21,105 bases of DNA from Bacteriovoracaceae bacterium UBA7317 (GCA_002474345.1 DKQD01000162.1:1-21105); one strand, 5' to 3'. Counted from the stretch's first letter, positions 8,501 to 15,789 are shown. A program made the numbers and translations. The notes: generated by a model not told the origin, from the letters alone.

Positions 8501-9766
8501 TTTTCTACTACTTTGAACCCAGTGATTTCATTTGAAGATAAAAATAGATTAAAAGGGCAAGCCGAAGAGATTGTGAAAGAGGTTGAAAGTTTTGGTGGTG
8601 AAGTTATTGTTAACAGGGTTCATGAGGACCTCCCGGGGTATGCTGTTGGCCCGATGGTAGTTGAATTGCCAAAAAGTAGGGCTTTGGATGAAAAAAGTTT
8701 TGCGATAAGAGAATTATTTGGACCTATAATTCATTTAATACCTTTTAAAAGCTTGAAAGAGGCAATTAAAATCTATAACGGAACAGAATACGCTCTAACA
8801 GGTGGTATTTACTCACAATCACAAGATGATATTGATTACGTCGTATCAAAAATTGAATCTGGTAATGTCTATGTAAACAGAACAATTACAGGTGCAAGAG
8901 TTTCCATTGAGCCTTTTGGTGGCTTTAAATTCTCGGGGACAGGCCCTAAGGCTGGAGGTAAATCTTATGTGGGAAGCTTCCATTTGTTTAAAGAAGGGCT
9001 TTCAAAAAGTGAAGATCTTGTTTTAGACAAAGAGGAAGAAGGATCAGCTTATCAATTCGACTTATGCTTAAACTCTTCTAGTCAGCCAATGAAAAGCAGA
9101 AATGAAGAAATATTCTTCCTAGGCCTTAAAGAAATAGAAAAGTCATTAGAAAGCTTGTTTGGTGGAATTTACTCCAGGCCTCGTGATGTTTTAAAAGAAC
9201 TGGAAAGTTGGGTTAAAGTAAAAAACTTATCTGAAAGTATTGGGAATAGAATGATACCGGGGCAGTTGAGTTTTAATAATTACTCATTAAGTGAAATGGG
9301 GATCGTCGTATTTGGCTTGAATAAAAAACCAGATTTATCTACCCTCCTTTATGTGCTGATTTCTGTTTATAAAGGAGTTGGTGTTACAGTTTTAACAAGG
9401 GGTAAGGAAAGTTATTCTTTCTGGGAAACAATAAGGTCTTCATTTGGAAAGAATGGTCTCTCTAAAAGCTCCTTTGATGTATTTTTTACTAATGAATCTT
9501 TAATGCTTGAAAGTTTGAAGCATCCTGACTGTAGAAGTTATATTGTTGATGCTAGTGAGAAAAAAATAAAGGATCTTCTTCACTCTATTTATTCCGAAAG
9601 CACCTCAACAGATAGGCATATGAAAAGTATTTTGACACCTCTCGATGCTCCATCTGTTAGAGACTTTGATAAGTATTTTGAGCAGATTTCATTAGTCAGA
9701 GCTTTTGCAGTTAATATTATGAGGCATGGAGCTCCAATGGACTTAGATGGAGAGCATTTAAATTGA
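5570..9766 (+). CDS. putA: PutA: proline dehydrogenase and P5C dehydrogenase fusion
   Basis: This 1398-residue protein oxidises proline to glutamate in two steps. Residues 1-245 are a weakly conserved N-terminal region with no visible ribbon-helix-helix DNA-binding domain. Residues 248-271 are strongly hydrophobic and flanked by Lys/Arg. The FAD-binding proline dehydrogenase barrel spans about 290-600 (SIKVSAL 358-364, INIDAEH 398-404, RLVKGAYWD 463-471, YLVRRIMEN 578-586). The NAD-dependent P5C dehydrogenase spans about 640-1140, with ISPWNFP 796-802, catalytic Glu909 in ITEMGGKN and catalytic Cys943 in GQKCSA. Residues 1160-1398 form an extra C-terminal domain like the degenerate ALDH-like domain of long PutAs; its end ISLVRAFAVNIMRHGAP resembles their conserved C-terminal motif. 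GGAGG (5561-5565) precedes two adjacent ATGs. The gene overlaps proC by 4 bases. With no RHH domain it cannot repress itself as E. coli PutA does. Confidence 0.95.
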   Translation: MMTVEEINDVPLKLGAEDWTFCFYKHLTPFFLDDRGYLSESIKKIFLNLTNLRKNNFRKQLHIKSVPFLVGFFFDEKKIRISSPRLGRELFLITELENYSWPEASNEEEKFEAFKNHADKLASLKIADTPSEIELLTSNYKLPDLLTEKKYTSDIEVENKKLVKEILRLLNQYNPSLFERVSDFGLSLTAEYALIRIHLLKFLAILPSLDYDLSGYEVKRILLESVRRLLDDSKTAKAKERKGQAKAIPLFLFFPLYLFYILASLTPALFLAKTIRSSVRFLARRFIAGESIELASESLGKLYQSGRDATLDQLGELVVSEKEADHYLDEVLKLIKGFSSHVPKGAKNKAGVNRAHVSIKVSALSSDFKPYAFDYTYRSVAPRLIKILLEAKKEDVFINIDAEHIHYRDIVFQIYKKVLLETDELKTFSATGIVIQAYLKDAFVHFEEVLSLAKVRGLTMPIRLVKGAYWDAETFESDAHSVEAPQFLNKEETDLHFRQLIIRTFEASPHLLLCLASHNFSDHCFAKVIQKKYFAETPEFEHQCLHMTYEALSTSLGQMGWAVRNYVPVGSLIVGMAYLVRRIMENSSQVGVLTIMRSHKSAKGLSTPTNVHLNKREKGNLKREITSSSLIKEFFNTSPVRMYYENERAWVEKSMISFREKGLTSFYKNPFELKGEKTDIISSSDTGILVGSITFGTKEDAERALETSSKYYNQGLWSKLSWQERSSLLLKVAELLTLRRNEFASLIVYEAGKTILEALGDVDEAIDFLDFYAREEGVIQKRENGEVLSRGVTVVISPWNFPLAIPCGMVSAPLVAGNTVILKSAEQTPLVAQKLIDLFHEVGVPKEALIHCPGEGEVVGDALVNSPRTAAIVFTGSRAVGSAIFKKASQRMIKNELHGNVYPVKVITEMGGKNAIIVTANAELDETVSGILYSAFGHAGQKCSAASRILVDEKVLDRLKERLKEACLDMEVGKAFNFSTTLNPVISFEDKNRLKGQAEEIVKEVESFGGEVIVNRVHEDLPGYAVGPMVVELPKSRALDEKSFAIRELFGPIIHLIPFKSLKEAIKIYNGTEYALTGGIYSQSQDDIDYVVSKIESGNVYVNRTITGARVSIEPFGGFKFSGTGPKAGGKSYVGSFHLFKEGLSKSEDLVLDKEEEGSAYQFDLCLNSSSQPMKSRNEEIFFLGLKEIEKSLESLFGGIYSRPRDVLKELESWVKVKNLSESIGNRMIPGQLSFNNYSLSEMGIVVFGLNKKPDLSTLLYVLISVYKGVGVTVLTRGKESYSFWETIRSSFGKNGLSKSSFDVFFTNESLMLESLKHPDCRSYIVDASEKKIKDLLHSIYSESTSTDRHMKSILTPLDAPSVRDFDKYFEQISLVRAFAVNIMRHGAPMDLDGEHLN

Positions 9767-10572
9767 AAGAAGAAAAAAAGATAAAGTTAGCAGTTTTAGG
9801 TTGTGGTAATATGGCCGCCGCTTTAGTGACTCGTTTTTGTAATGAGTTTGAAAACTTGGACGTTTTTACTTTCACTCCAACAAATAAAAGGGCCGTTGAG
9901 CTTGCTGAAAGGGTTGGTGGGCAAGCCTGTAAAACAATAGTAGAAATACCAGAATGCCAATTCTACTTGGTTGGATGTAAGCCACAGCAATTTGATGAAT
10001 TAGCAGAAATGTTAAGACCCCACTTAAATGGTAGTGCAGTTATTGTTTCCATGATGGCCGGGAAGAGCACAGAAGTGATTAGTAAAAAATTGGAGTCTCC
10101 AAAAATAATTAGAGTAATGCCTAATACGCCTTCTCAAATAGGAAAAGGCGTTCAATTACTTTACTTTTCTAAAAGTGTGGATGCAAATGAGCAAAACTTT
10201 GTGGAAGAGCTATTTAGCTCTTCAGGTGAACTTTTTATTTTTCAAAATGAAGACCAAATTGACTTAGTAACACCTCACTGTGGTTCTGGACCAGCTTTTA
10301 TCTTTGAGCTTGCAAGAATTTTAATTGCTGACCTTGAAGAAAAAGGTATCAGTCGTATTGGGGCTGAAAAGATGATAAAATATATGCTTTATGGGGCATC
10401 GTCTTTGTTGCTAAATAGCACAGATTCTCCAACAGAGTTAAGAAATATGGTTACTTCTAAAGGTGGTGTAACAGCAGAGGCCTTAGGTGAACTTGAACGA
10501 GGAAATTTAGAAGAGGTTTTTAAAACAGCTATAAAGAAAGCCCATAAAAGAGCCAAAGACCTTTCTTATTAA
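9763..10572 (+). CDS. proC: Pyrroline-5-carboxylate reductase
   Basis: The 269-residue protein reduces P5C to proline with NAD(P)H, the last step of proline synthesis. The N-terminal Rossmann motif is LAVLGCGNMA (9-18), followed by the MPNTPSQIGKG segment. The C-terminal dimer domain has HCGSGPAFIFEL and NMVTSKGGVTAEAL, the family signature. The start is TTG 9763, which overlaps the putA stop TGA (9764-9766); GGAG (9749-9752) lies upstream. This indicates translational coupling to putA. It is odd to find the biosynthetic reductase coupled to the catabolic enzyme, because together they can run a proline/P5C cycle. Confidence 0.93.
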   Translation: MKEEKKIKLAVLGCGNMAAALVTRFCNEFENLDVFTFTPTNKRAVELAERVGGQACKTIVEIPECQFYLVGCKPQQFDELAEMLRPHLNGSAVIVSMMAGKSTEVISKKLESPKIIRVMPNTPSQIGKGVQLLYFSKSVDANEQNFVEELFSSSGELFIFQNEDQIDLVTPHCGSGPAFIFELARILIADLEEKGISRIGAEKMIKYMLYGASSLLLNSTDSPTELRNMVTSKGGVTAEALGELERGNLEEVFKTAIKKAHKRAKDLSY

Positions 10573-10583
10573 GGAGAGTCCAC

Positions 10584-11489
10584 GTGTTGATTGATAAAAT
10601 AAACCTTAACCTCTTAAGAATTTTTGAAAAGGTTTATGAAACAAAGAGTATGACTCGGGCCAGCCAAGAGCTTTTTATGACTCAGTCAGGAGTGAGCCAA
10701 AATATTAAGCATCTTGAAGAAATTCTTGAATTAAAATTATTTGATCGTGTTAAGCAAAGGCTTCTTCCAACAGAGAAAGCCTCAATCCTCTATGAGAATT
10801 GTAAAAAAAACCTTAGAGGGATTGAGCAAACTTTGTTGCGGGTAACTGAAAAAGAAGAGGAGCTAATGGGAAGTGTTTCTATTGGCTTACCGATAGAGTT
10901 TGGAAACAATTTGGTCCTGCCATTGCTGCATAAACTTGGTGAAAAGTATCCTAAGGTAACCTATAGAATTAAGTATGGATTGGGGCAGTCAATTAATAAG
11001 GAGCTTTTGTCGGGAGGGTTGGACTTTGCTTTTGTGGATGATTTTAATTTTGATAAAAGAATTAAGTTAAAGAAAATTACAGATGAGACTTTAGTCATGT
11101 GTGCTTCGGAATCTTATATGGTAAAGTTTGGTCCTATTAAAAATAAAAAGAGTTATTTTGAGAATCTAGATTATCTAGATTATCTTCCTGATGCATTTGT
11201 CACGAGATCATGGTTTAAACATCATTTCAATATGTCTCAGCTTAATTTGAATTTAAGAGCTTCTTTGTTTGATGTAAGTGGTCTTTCTAAAATGATCACT
11301 TTAGGGATGGGTGTCGGTGTTTTACCTCTTTATTTTGTAGAAGCTCTTCAAAAAAGAGGACAAAAATTAGTTAAATTTCAAGGTAGTGGTAAACCTCTAA
11401 AAAATGAGATAAGCGTTGCTTGGTTAGATGGAAAAACAAAGAGTGCAGCCTCAGACTTTTTATTTAATTATCTAACGACATCTTTTTAA
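10584..11489 (+). CDS. LysR-family transcriptional regulator
   Basis: The 301 residues show a typical LysR N-terminal winged helix-turn-helix: NLLRIFEKVYETKSMTRASQ, then TQSGVSQNIKHLEE and LKLFDRVKQRLLPTEKA (about residues 8-68). An effector-binding domain of the periplasmic-binding fold follows from about 90 to the end. The start is GTG 10584 with AAGGAGAG (10571-10578) upstream; the adjacent TTG 10587 is possible. It is 11 bases behind proC in the same direction, so it is probably cotranscribed with the put and perhaps URC genes and is a candidate regulator of one or both. This placement is unlike the classic divergent LysR arrangement. The effector cannot be read from sequence. Confidence 0.9.
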   Translation: MLIDKINLNLLRIFEKVYETKSMTRASQELFMTQSGVSQNIKHLEEILELKLFDRVKQRLLPTEKASILYENCKKNLRGIEQTLLRVTEKEEELMGSVSIGLPIEFGNNLVLPLLHKLGEKYPKVTYRIKYGLGQSINKELLSGGLDFAFVDDFNFDKRIKLKKITDETLVMCASESYMVKFGPIKNKKSYFENLDYLDYLPDAFVTRSWFKHHFNMSQLNLNLRASLFDVSGLSKMITLGMGVGVLPLYFVEALQKRGQKLVKFQGSGKPLKNEISVAWLDGKTKSAASDFLFNYLTTSF

Positions 11490-11490
11490 G

Positions 11491-11997
11491 TTACTTTTTA
11501 TAATCTTCTCTTAAGGAGTGGCAGTTGTAACCTAGAGGGTTTTTTTCGAGGTAATTCTGGTGATTATCCTCAGCCTCAAAAAATGTTGTAGCTGGAACAA
11601 TTTCAGTCACTGCAGGATTTTTAAACCCACCGTACTTATCAAATTGATTTTTTTCCTCCAGTGCGATCTTTTTTTGTTCTTGGGAGAAGTAAAATATGGC
11701 ACTCCTGTATTGGGTTCCTGTGTCATTTTTTTGTCGGTTTAATGTAGTAGGGTCGTGAAGTCTAAAGAAGTAATTAACTAGAAACTGATAGTTAATAAAT
11801 TCAGGAGAAAAGATAACCTTTACGGCTTCAGCGTGGCCTGTCGTTCCAGTGCATATGTCTTCGTATGTGGGGTTTGAAATATGGCCACCAGTATAACCGA
11901 CACATGTTTTTGACACACCTTTGCACATCTTAAAGTAATGCTCGATGCCCCAAAAGCATCCTCCTGCAAAGAGGGCCGTTTCCATTGTTCTGTTCAT
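11491..11997 (-). CDS. msrA: Peptide methionine sulfoxide reductase A
   Basis: The protein repairs oxidised methionine (S-sulfoxide) in proteins. Starting from ATG 11997 it has 168 residues. The catalytic motif GCFWG holds Cys14, GYTGGHISNPTYEDICTGTT is the usual continuation, and FYFSQEQKKIA and HQNYLEKNP are also family-typical. A cysteine near the C-terminus (Cys159 in GYNCHSLRED) is the likely recycling residue. I chose ATG 11997 because AAAGGAG (12002-12008) lies just upstream. The frame stays open to a TTG at 12042, but that TTG looks like part of a -35 box. No signal peptide is visible, so it is cytoplasmic. It ends one base from the lysR stop, convergent, with no terminator between. 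Confidence 0.95.
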   Translation of the reverse strand: MNRTMETALFAGGCFWGIEHYFKMCKGVSKTCVGYTGGHISNPTYEDICTGTTGHAEAVKVIFSPEFINYQFLVNYFFRLHDPTTLNRQKNDTGTQYRSAIFYFSQEQKKIALEEKNQFDKYGGFKNPAVTEIVPATTFFEAEDNHQNYLEKNPLGYNCHSLREDYKK

Positions 11998-12013
11998 GGT
12001 ACTCCTTTGGTTT

Positions 12014-12042
12014 ATTCTCATTGTTATTTTTTTGTAGGTCAA
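12014..12042 (-). promoter_or_regulatory. Possible msrA promoter
   Basis: On the minus strand TTGACC (12037-12042) is followed after 17 bases by GAGAAT (12014-12019). The predicted start near 12007 leaves a leader of about ten bases that is mostly the ribosome-binding site. The -35 match is good and the -10 is weak. Confidence 0.35.
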
Positions 12043-12190
12043 GTATTGAGTTCTTGGTTTATTAAAGATCCTAACTTTGAAAAATACAGGTTTTCTTAAT
12101 ATTTTTATGAAGGGCTATTCTTTGTAAGAAAACTGTGTCAACATTAAGGAAGTGCTTTGGCCGTTTTAGGCTTCCTGGAATTTATATTAT

Positions 12191-12224
12191 AAAAAGAAGC
12201 CCTTTTTAGGAAGGGCTTCTTTTT
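12191..12224. terminator. Bidirectional Rho-independent terminator
   Basis: AGAAGCCCTT (12195-12204) pairs perfectly with AAGGGCTTCT (12211-12220) around a 6-base loop. T's follow on the plus strand (12220-12224), and A's precede it (12191-12195), giving a T-run on the minus strand. On the minus strand it ends the CheA/CheW operon. On the plus strand it is the first clear terminator downstream of lysR. Confidence 0.88.
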
Positions 12225-12261
12225 GTTTATAAATATGGAGCCTTTTTGGATTATTTGTCTT

Positions 12262-13143
12262 TTAGGCAGCCGACGCTCCCTCTATATCAAGAAAGAGGAT
12301 CTCTTCTTCCTCTAATTTATAGAAAACGTAATGTTTCTCGTTGTCTTGACTTAGTGTTTCAAGTTCGTAAACTTCTTTTGGTCCAAGCTCTATCACTTCT
12401 TCTGTAGCGTCGGCAATCAAGCCGATTATATTTTCTTCGACATTCATCACAATAATAGATTTTAGGTCTTCACCATTTATTGGCACAACATCCTTGCTCG
12501 ATTTATTTTCAATTTCATAGGGTGAGTTTAATATGGGGATGATTTCGCCCCGCAGACTGACCAGCCCAGCAAACTTTTTTTGTTTAATGGGAAGTTTTAT
12601 AACATTTTTTTTATTTACAACCTCTACTAGATGATCAAGGTTAATGGCAAATTTCTTCTCACCTTTGACGAATGTAAAGAAAAGAGATTTCCTTTTTTTT
12701 ATTTTTGTCTCTTCTTCTTGATTTTCAGAAGGGTCTTTATTTTTATCTATTATCCAATTATCAAGAAACTTGAGAGGCTCATTTTTATTTGGTACCAAGT
12801 TGTCTCGATCTTCAAATCCTTTTTTCAATTCTACACAGTATCTTTCAAGAACTCTAAAACTATCAGAAATGAAAAACTTTAAAATAGTAAGGTCGTCTTC
12901 AGATATATTTTTTTTTGTCTCGAGAACAACTTTTATTTTTTTAAGCAGCTCGTTTAATGATATTGATACTTTCAAAAGGTAAGGATAGTCGCATTTTTCA
13001 ACAAAAGCTATAAATGGATCAATAACACTTTTTGTATTATCAAAAAAAGTTTCAGTGTTTATTTTTACATCATTAATGTTTTGACTAATATTATGAAAAG
13101 CCTTTATGTTATCTTCAAAAAAATTTGTGTTGTCTTTTTTCAT
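12262..13143 (-). CDS. CheW-like coupling protein with helical N-terminal extension
   Basis: The protein has 293 residues. The C-terminal part (about 153-287) is a CheW domain: FFTFVKGEKKFAINLDHLVEVV, then the family hallmark LVSLRGEIIPILN (194-206), then IGLIADATEEVIEL. CheW links receptors to the kinase CheA. Residues 1-150 are an extra, charged, helix-rich region not found in ordinary CheW (about 160 residues); it has no membrane segment and no recognisable HPt histidine motif. A Lys/Glu-rich linker (132-152) joins the parts. It follows the hybrid kinase gene by 27 bases on the same strand and surely works with it. No good Shine-Dalgarno precedes the ATG, so translation may depend on the upstream gene. 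Confidence 0.85.
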   Translation of the reverse strand: MKKDNTNFFEDNIKAFHNISQNINDVKINTETFFDNTKSVIDPFIAFVEKCDYPYLLKVSISLNELLKKIKVVLETKKNISEDDLTILKFFISDSFRVLERYCVELKKGFEDRDNLVPNKNEPLKFLDNWIIDKNKDPSENQEEETKIKKRKSLFFTFVKGEKKFAINLDHLVEVVNKKNVIKLPIKQKKFAGLVSLRGEIIPILNSPYEIENKSSKDVVPINGEDLKSIIVMNVEENIIGLIADATEEVIELGPKEVYELETLSQDNEKHYVFYKLEEEEILFLDIEGASAA

Positions 13144-13170
13144 ATATTTTTTACTTTAGTTATTGTTAAA

Positions 13171-15252
13171 CTAAGCTGCTTTATCTTTTTCTTTTATTGA
13201 AAGAATTTTTGTAAATAGCTCACTCGAGGAAATAACAAATGCAAATGTTTCGTCAGTCAAGTAACAAGTACCTCTAAAACCAGGTATTTTAGGGAGAATT
13301 TTATTGAATGGACGAACCACCGTTTCAAGTTGTCTATTTATTTCTTCAATTACAACTGCAAGTTTTTCTCCTTCTTCCTCAAGAACTAGGATTACTTTAG
13401 GTGTTTGGGTATTTGTACTTTCTTTCTCACTAGTATCTAAGAAGTCAGAGTAAGTTGAAATAGGAATATCATCACCTTTAAAATTATATTTTCCATTTGA
13501 AAAAATAGATTTGACTTGGTCTTTATCGATATTCTCTACCGCAATAATGGATTTGGATGGAAAAGCAACATATTCACCTTTATGAGCTCCAATCATAAAC
13601 TTTTCTACAAGAAGGGTTTTTTGAACGGGTATTGTAATTGTTATTTCGGTACCTTTCCCCTTCTCGGAGTTTATATGAATTTCTCCATGAAGTTTATCGA
13701 TATGATTTTTGACCACATCCATTCCAACTCCTCTCCCAGATACGGAAGTAACTTCTTCCGCTGTTGAGAAGCCAGGATGAAAAATAAAATCAAAGATCTC
13801 CTGATCTGTAAGGTGATTTATCTTTATTGGTTCGACTAATTCATTTTTAATTGCTTTAGCAAGGATAAGGTCTTTATCCATACCTTTCCCATCATCTTGG
13901 ACCTTTACAATTATATTATCTTTCGACTCTTTAACTTCAAGAGTAATATTTCCAGAGGGGTTTTTACCGAGACTTTTTCTTTCCTCTGTATTTTCAATAC
14001 CATGATCACAAGAGTTTCTTAGGATATGAGTTAAGGATAAATTTAAGGCTTTTGCTACATTTCGATCAACTGAAATATCAGCACCTTTTATTTCATATTT
14101 TATAAGTTTTCCTAAATCATGAGCAACCGTTCTTATAAGTCTGGGGATTCTATTAAGAAATTTGGCCAAATTAAATTGACGAATCTCCATTATTTTATTT
14201 TGGAATCTATCAGTAATTTTGTTCATATTGTCATAAAGATCTTCTATATCTTTATAATCTTTATTCTTATCTTCTTTCATCTTCTGTTGGATTAATGTTT
14301 TAAAATTATTTTTTAGATTTACTAGGTCACCTGTAAGATTGAGGAGCGAATCTAATTTTGGGTTTGAAACAAAAAGACCATCATCAATATCTAGGCCAAG
14401 AGTAATATCTGCAGCTTTTATTTTTTTCCTAGGGTGTTCTTTTGGATAATCTATATATGTTACTTTTCTTAGATTTGCCTCAAGGTTATCGAGTTCTTTT
14501 ATATACCCTGAAGATATTTTTTCGTTGGAATCCAGAATACTTAAAAGTTTAAGGCAATTATCTTTTGCATCAAGGAAAAGACTTATACCATCAGCATTAG
14601 GCCTCTTTTTATCTTTTTTTATTTTTTGTAAACAAGTCTCCCAGACATGAACAAGTTTTGCAAGAATTTCGCATCCTTCTACCGCCAGGGCACCACCCTT
14701 GATAGTATGAAGTCTTCGGAAAAGGTTGTTCACTGTCTCATCTTCATAGTACTCTTCTTCTAACCTAAGGATATAGTTGTCAGTATTGTCAAAAAGATCC
14801 AATGATTCTTCTATGAAACTTTTTTTAATAAGAAGAAGTTCTCGAGCTTCTTCTTCTTTTTTAGCAATGAAGTCATTTACATGACCTGTAATTATTTTTT
14901 TGAATAGGTTTGGATCAAGCGGTTTTTCAATAAAGTCATTGAGACCTTTTCTCATTCCATCAATAACGAGTTGTTTATCAGCTCTTCCTGTAATCATAAT
15001 GATGTTAGTGTCAGGCAGAATTTTCTTAAGCCTTTTACTGAGCTCTATACCATTTCCACCCGGCATAGAATAATCGACAAGAATAAGAGCAACTTCATCG
15101 TCTTTAGTTTTTACTATAGCTTCTTCTATATTAGAGGCAACAATGGTTTGGACACCTAGATCGATATCTTCAATATAGTCGCAGATGACTTCTCTGACAT
15201 CTTCTTCGTCATCGACGACTAAAATTTTTGGTCTAGGTTCAATTTTTTCCAT
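13171..15252 (-). CDS. CheA-type hybrid histidine kinase with N-terminal receiver
   Basis: From ATG 15252 the protein has 693 residues. Order of domains: receiver (about 8-125; acidic DDEE, phospho-acceptor Asp60 in LVDYSMPG, MITG, EKPLD lysine); HPt/P1 (about 145-240; His182 in LHTIKGGA); linker; P3 dimerisation (about 282-365); P4 ATPase (N box HILRNSCDHGIE, G1 DDGKGMD, G2 GRGVGMD); P5 CheW-like regulatory domain (about 549-687). No P2 (CheY-binding) domain is apparent. Hybrid CheAs normally carry the receiver at the C-terminus, so this order is unusual. All key catalytic residues are present, so it should autophosphorylate and may pass phosphate to its own receiver. A TTG at 15291 would add 13 residues. 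No receptor, CheY, CheR or CheB lies in the window, so the pathway output is unknown. Confidence 0.92.
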   Translation of the reverse strand: MEKIEPRPKILVVDDEEDVREVICDYIEDIDLGVQTIVASNIEEAIVKTKDDEVALILVDYSMPGGNGIELSKRLKKILPDTNIIMITGRADKQLVIDGMRKGLNDFIEKPLDPNLFKKIITGHVNDFIAKKEEEARELLLIKKSFIEESLDLFDNTDNYILRLEEEYYEDETVNNLFRRLHTIKGGALAVEGCEILAKLVHVWETCLQKIKKDKKRPNADGISLFLDAKDNCLKLLSILDSNEKISSGYIKELDNLEANLRKVTYIDYPKEHPRKKIKAADITLGLDIDDGLFVSNPKLDSLLNLTGDLVNLKNNFKTLIQQKMKEDKNKDYKDIEDLYDNMNKITDRFQNKIMEIRQFNLAKFLNRIPRLIRTVAHDLGKLIKYEIKGADISVDRNVAKALNLSLTHILRNSCDHGIENTEERKSLGKNPSGNITLEVKESKDNIIVKVQDDGKGMDKDLILAKAIKNELVEPIKINHLTDQEIFDFIFHPGFSTAEEVTSVSGRGVGMDVVKNHIDKLHGEIHINSEKGKGTEITITIPVQKTLLVEKFMIGAHKGEYVAFPSKSIIAVENIDKDQVKSIFSNGKYNFKGDDIPISTYSDFLDTSEKESTNTQTPKVILVLEEEGEKLAVVIEEINRQLETVVRPFNKILPKIPGFRGTCYLTDETFAFVISSSELFTKILSIKEKDKAA

Positions 15253-15488
15253 TCTGTGTTTCCCAGTCTCTCCACTCAAGTGAAGAAACAACCTTTTTTC
15301 TGTCTCTGGAATTTATCGACTTTATTAAAAAAAACTTTAGAAAAGGCAGAAGAGGTAAACAGAATAATTTGCTCAATATAGCTTTTTTATAAGGTACTTA
15401 TTTCAGGTTTAAGCAGAGTGTATTTTATTACCTGATGAGATCTTTTTTGTTGAGTTAAATAATGTAGCGAATATCAGAGTATTTTCGT

Positions 15489-15620
15489 TTAATGGTGAAA
15501 AGGGTCTTCGCCTTCTTTTACAACGTCCTTATCGAAGTCCATATTGGCTATGATGACAGATATAGGCATGCTGGCCCATCCAACCACTAGGATTAAAGCT
15601 ACCCAAATTTTTTCGTCCAT
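15489..15620 (-). CDS. 43-residue single-pass membrane protein
   Basis: From ATG 15620 the peptide has 43 residues: a short acidic start MDEK, one hydrophobic helix (about 5-24, IWVALILVVGWASMPISVII), then an acidic tail ending DPFHH. The ribosome-binding region GAGGAGAGAGGG is strong and favours this ATG over a GTG 54 bases upstream, which would add a stretch that looks like leader. I do not recognise it. It lies between the Nif3 gene and the hybrid kinase on the same strand. Purine-rich ribosome binding and a clean membrane helix make a real gene likely; function unknown. Confidence 0.6.
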   Translation of the reverse strand: MDEKIWVALILVVGWASMPISVIIANMDFDKDVVKEGEDPFHH

Positions 15621-15674
15621 ACCCTCTCTCCTCAATATCTTGTGCGTTGAAGTGAAGTCTGTCTCAAAGAGCAC

Positions 15675-15692
15675 ATACTACGCATAAAGTAT
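15675..15692. promoter_or_regulatory. Imperfect inverted repeat upstream of the 43-residue gene
   Basis: ATACT (15675-15679) and AGTAT (15688-15692) are inverted with 8 bases between. It sits about 55 bases upstream of the small gene and could be an operator, but 5-bp arms in AT-rich DNA are weak evidence. Confidence 0.15.
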
Positions 15693-15733
15693 CGTCTTAT
15701 CTATAAAAAAGTATAACATGATAAGTAAATTTT

Positions 15734-15786
15734 GTGAGAAGGGAAGGTTATATAAAATCATCCTGCAACCAATGTTCCCTTTTCAC
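15734..15786. other. Long-stem hairpin downstream of the Nif3 gene
   Basis: GTGAGAAGGGAA (15734-15745) and TTCCCTTTTCAC (15775-15786) are inverted with one mismatch, giving a 12-bp stem and a 29-base loop. It starts 4 bases past the Nif3 stop. On that strand there is no T-run after it, so it is not a classic terminator; it may protect a 3' end or attenuate read-through. On the plus strand five T's follow, but no plus-strand gene lies upstream. Confidence 0.4.
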
Positions 15787-15789
15787 TTT

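Noticed and set aside
12037..12042. TTG as an upstream msrA start
   Set aside because: It has no ribosome-binding site, adds residues unlike MsrA, and coincides with a probable -35 box.
12147..12175. Second hairpin AGGAAG...CTTCCT in the msrA-cheW gap
   Set aside because: Only 6 pairs close a long loop and no T-run follows, so I see no support for a terminator or small RNA.
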